Source of the DNA: Bacteroidia bacterium
GTDB taxonomy: Bacteria > Bacteroidota > Bacteroidia > Flavobacteriales > Flavobacteriaceae
Reading direction: 5' to 3'
Length of the DNA: 64,000 nt
NCBI GenBank assembly: GCA_030427865.1
Contig: JAUICK010000001.1
Coordinates: forward strand, 496,001 to 560,000
The notes beneath the pieces are model-generated. The model did not search any database. It was not told the DNA's origin and saw nothing but the letters and a program-made list of their open reading frames with translations. Positions 62,297 through 64,000 of the stretch are shown here, piece after piece. Each line of letters starts with the position of its first letter. Within the stretch, counting starts at the first letter, position 1. The translations under genes were made by a program, and so were the position numbers.

Positions 62297-62767
62297 ATGC
62301 AGGTGTACTCTTTAGAATTGGATGATTTTTGTGAAGAAGAATATTCTTTAATAGGAATCCATTCTACTTTAGAAGACTATAAACTTGCCTATCTTCTTAA
62401 TAAAACTTTAAACACAAAGTTTTACAAAGCAAAAAAAGATTTAGAATTTGTAAGAGAAAAAAAGAAAGCCTCTTTTTCTATTTATAATTATGAGAATATA
62501 AAATATGATTACGATTGGTTTTTAATTGCAAATAGTTACAGAAGAGAAAACCAAACTGTGTCTAACGAATTATTATTAACATCAGAAACAAAAACATATT
62601 TAATACCAGAAAAGAAAAAGGTAGATTTTTTTATAAAAATCTGTGGAGAATCTGAGTATGAGTTTGTTATGAAAACAATACAAAAAATTAAAACTATTGA
62701 TAATGTAATTACTGCTTACTCAATAGATAAAAACACTTTAAAGTCTAAAGACTTTTTAATATTTTAA
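62297..62767 (+). CDS. IPExxxVDY family protein
   Basis: A 156-residue protein containing IPEKKKVDF at residues 103-111, the motif that names this family in Bacteroidota (here with Phe for the usual Tyr). The first half is acidic with scattered aromatics (ELDDFCEEEYSLIG). The function is unknown, but its position between rnc and pyk is strongly conserved in the phylum, which suggests a link to translation or central carbon control. It ends three bases before pyk. Confidence 0.85.
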   Translation: MQVYSLELDDFCEEEYSLIGIHSTLEDYKLAYLLNKTLNTKFYKAKKDLEFVREKKKASFSIYNYENIKYDYDWFLIANSYRRENQTVSNELLLTSETKTYLIPEKKKVDFFIKICGESEYEFVMKTIQKIKTIDNVITAYSIDKNTLKSKDFLIF

Positions 62768-62770
62768 TAT

Positions 62771-64000
62771 ATGATCGACTACAAAAAAACGAAAATAGTT
62801 GCAACCTTAGGCCCCGCAACAAATAGTAAAGAAACATTAACAGAATTAGCAAAAGAAGGTGTAAATGTTTTTCGTATTAATTTTTCTCATGCAAATTATG
62901 AGAATGTTAAAAAAACTATAAAAACCATTAGAGAAATTAATGAAGAAAATGGATATAATGTTGCCATTTTAGCAGATTTACAAGGGCCAAAATTAAGAGT
63001 TGGGGTTATGGAAGAAGGTGTAGAATTAGCAGATGGAGACACTTTTACATTTACCACAGATAAATGCACGGGTACTAAAGAAAAAGCATTTATGACCTAC
63101 CAACGTTTTCCAAAAGACGTAAAAGTTGGAGAACAAATTTTAGTAGACGATGGTAAGCTTTTATTCGAAGTAATTGCTACAAATAAAGAAAATGAAGTTG
63201 TTGTAAAAACAATTGTTGGAGGATCATTAAAATCTAAAAAAGGAGTAAACTTACCAAATACAGCAATATCATTACCAGCCTTAACCGAAAAAGATAAAGA
63301 AGATGCCGTTTTTGCTTTAGAGCAAGAAGTAGACTGGATTGCTTTATCTTTTGTTAGAACCCCAGAAGATTTAAGAATGCTTCGCGATTTAATAGAAGAA
63401 CACTCAGAATATAGAGTTCCTGTAATAGCTAAAATAGAAAAGCCAGAGGCTGTTGCAAATATGGACGCTTTAATTCCGTATTGTGATGGATTAATGGTGG
63501 CACGTGGAGATTTAGGTGTAGAAATACCAATGCAAGATGTACCTTTAATTCAGAAAAAATTAGTGAGACGCGCAAAAAGAGCCAGAATTCCTGTAATTAT
63601 AGCTACCCAAATGATGGAGACTATGATTGATAATTCTGTACCCACAAGAGCAGAAGTAAATGACGTTGCCAATTCTATTATGGATGGAGCAGACGCAGTA
63701 ATGCTTTCTGGAGAAACTTCTGTTGGAAAACATCCTGTAAGAGTTATTCAAAAAATGGCAGAAATTATTAAAGCTGTTGAAAACTCAAGAATGATTAAAG
63801 TTCCTCACGAAGCTCCACACATAAGAACAAACAGATTTATTACAAAATCAGTATGTCATCATGCAGCATTAATGGCAAACGATATAGATGCAGCTGCAAT
63901 TTCTACTTTAACGAATAGTGGGTATACCGCATTTCAAATTTCAGCTTGGAGACCACAATCTAAAATATTAGCATTTTCATCAGAAAAAAGAATTTTAGGA
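62771..64000 (+). CDS. pyk: Pyruvate kinase, N-terminal 410 residues (cut by the window end)
   Basis: The ATG at 62771 opens a frame that runs to the last base of the window, giving 410 residues without the C-terminal part. Motifs are KIVATLGPATNS (start), FRINFSHA, the effector/active-site region IAKIEKPEAVANMD (Lys in the catalytic motif), MVARGDLGVEIP, and IATQMMETMI with MLSGETSVGKHPV. It makes ATP and pyruvate from phosphoenolpyruvate. The gene follows the IPExxxVDY gene by three bases. Confidence 0.97.
   Translation, partial: MIDYKKTKIVATLGPATNSKETLTELAKEGVNVFRINFSHANYENVKKTIKTIREINEENGYNVAILADLQGPKLRVGVMEEGVELADGDTFTFTTDKCTGTKEKAFMTYQRFPKDVKVGEQILVDDGKLLFEVIATNKENEVVVKTIVGGSLKSKKGVNLPNTAISLPALTEKDKEDAVFALEQEVDWIALSFVRTPEDLRMLRDLIEEHSEYRVPVIAKIEKPEAVANMDALIPYCDGLMVARGDLGVEIPMQDVPLIQKKLVRRAKRARIPVIIATQMMETMIDNSVPTRAEVNDVANSIMDGADAVMLSGETSVGKHPVRVIQKMAEIIKAVENSRMIKVPHEAPHIRTNRFITKSVCHHAALMANDIDAAAISTLTNSGYTAFQISAWRPQSKILAFSSEKRILG

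Noticed and set aside
63501..63506. CACGTG core inside pyk as a third parS site
   Set aside because: Flanking bases do not match GTTN...NAAC, and the word codes for the conserved ARGDLG segment.
63560..63751. Minus-strand frame inside pyk
   Set aside because: It lies fully inside the conserved pyruvate kinase reading frame and has an unlikely Ser/Cys/His-rich composition.
1..64000. rRNA, tRNA, CRISPR arrays, insertion sequences or prophage genes
   Set aside because: Reading all intergenic spaces showed no tRNA-like T-loop word, no regularly spaced direct repeats, and no transposase, integrase or phage structural gene.

Overview
The window is a low-GC stretch of a marine-type Flavobacteriaceae (Bacteroidota) chromosome; Polaribacter or Tenacibaculum relatives are plausible, but the genus is a guess. 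The phylum call rests on T9SS-sorted secretion, GLPGLI/Porph_ging proteins, an IPExxxVDY protein, DUF4175, a head-GIN protein and promoters of the TTTG-N(19-21)-TAnnTTTG type. Almost everything is core-genome housekeeping. I see no rRNA, tRNA, CRISPR array, insertion sequence, prophage or plasmid module.

Layout. 1-1.5 kb: the end of a zinc metallopeptidase, a DUF6438 lipoprotein and a DoxX-like protein. 1.6-8.2 kb (minus): methyltransferase, mnmG, ybeY and a very large DUF4175 protein; two parS-like palindromes flank mnmG. 8.3-16.3 kb (plus): an outer-membrane protein, gltX, a PLP decarboxylase, an SPFH protein and two tandem membrane LytTR regulators. 16.5-20.4 kb (minus): tatA, head-GIN, YbjQ-like, a small membrane protein and rnr. 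20.5-22.6 kb: a lipid kinase, a 59-aa membrane peptide, a 570-bp AT-rich non-coding stretch with seven DnaA-box-like 9-mers (candidate origin), and rpiB. 22.7-34.6 kb: recA, dut, gpsA, glpD, an orphan polyvalent-type kinase domain, an MFS exporter, a glycosyltransferase and several acetyltransferases, one of them broken by an 8-bp duplication. 34.7-49.3 kb: a secreted S8 protease, an NhaC antiporter, pheS, gdhA, dinB and small enzymes. 49.4-52.9 kb: the sdhCAB operon. 52.9-58.5 kb is the least ordinary part: a GC-rich cruciform-like element, a Cro/C1-like regulator with a hexanucleotide (Glu-Arg)9 repeat and a long upstream palindrome, a cluster of dispersed repeats, a small cysteine-containing secreted protein, two GLPGLI proteins (one frameshifted) and an 889-aa outer-membrane receptor. 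58.6-64 kb: rnhA-like and purN on minus, then acpP-fabF-rnc-IPExxxVDY-pyk on plus.

How the genes fit together. sdhCAB, gdhA, pyk and rpiB belong to central metabolism. gpsA and glpD make and oxidise glycerol 3-phosphate. mnmG, gltX, pheS, ybeY, rnr and rnc serve translation and RNA processing. recA and dinB act in DNA repair. acpP and fabF carry fatty-acid elongation. The cell-surface theme (S8 protease, GLPGLI/receptor locus, head-GIN, DUF4175) is typical of the family. The points most worth checking are the parS pair with the DnaA-box cluster, and the 53.2-58.5 kb surface locus.
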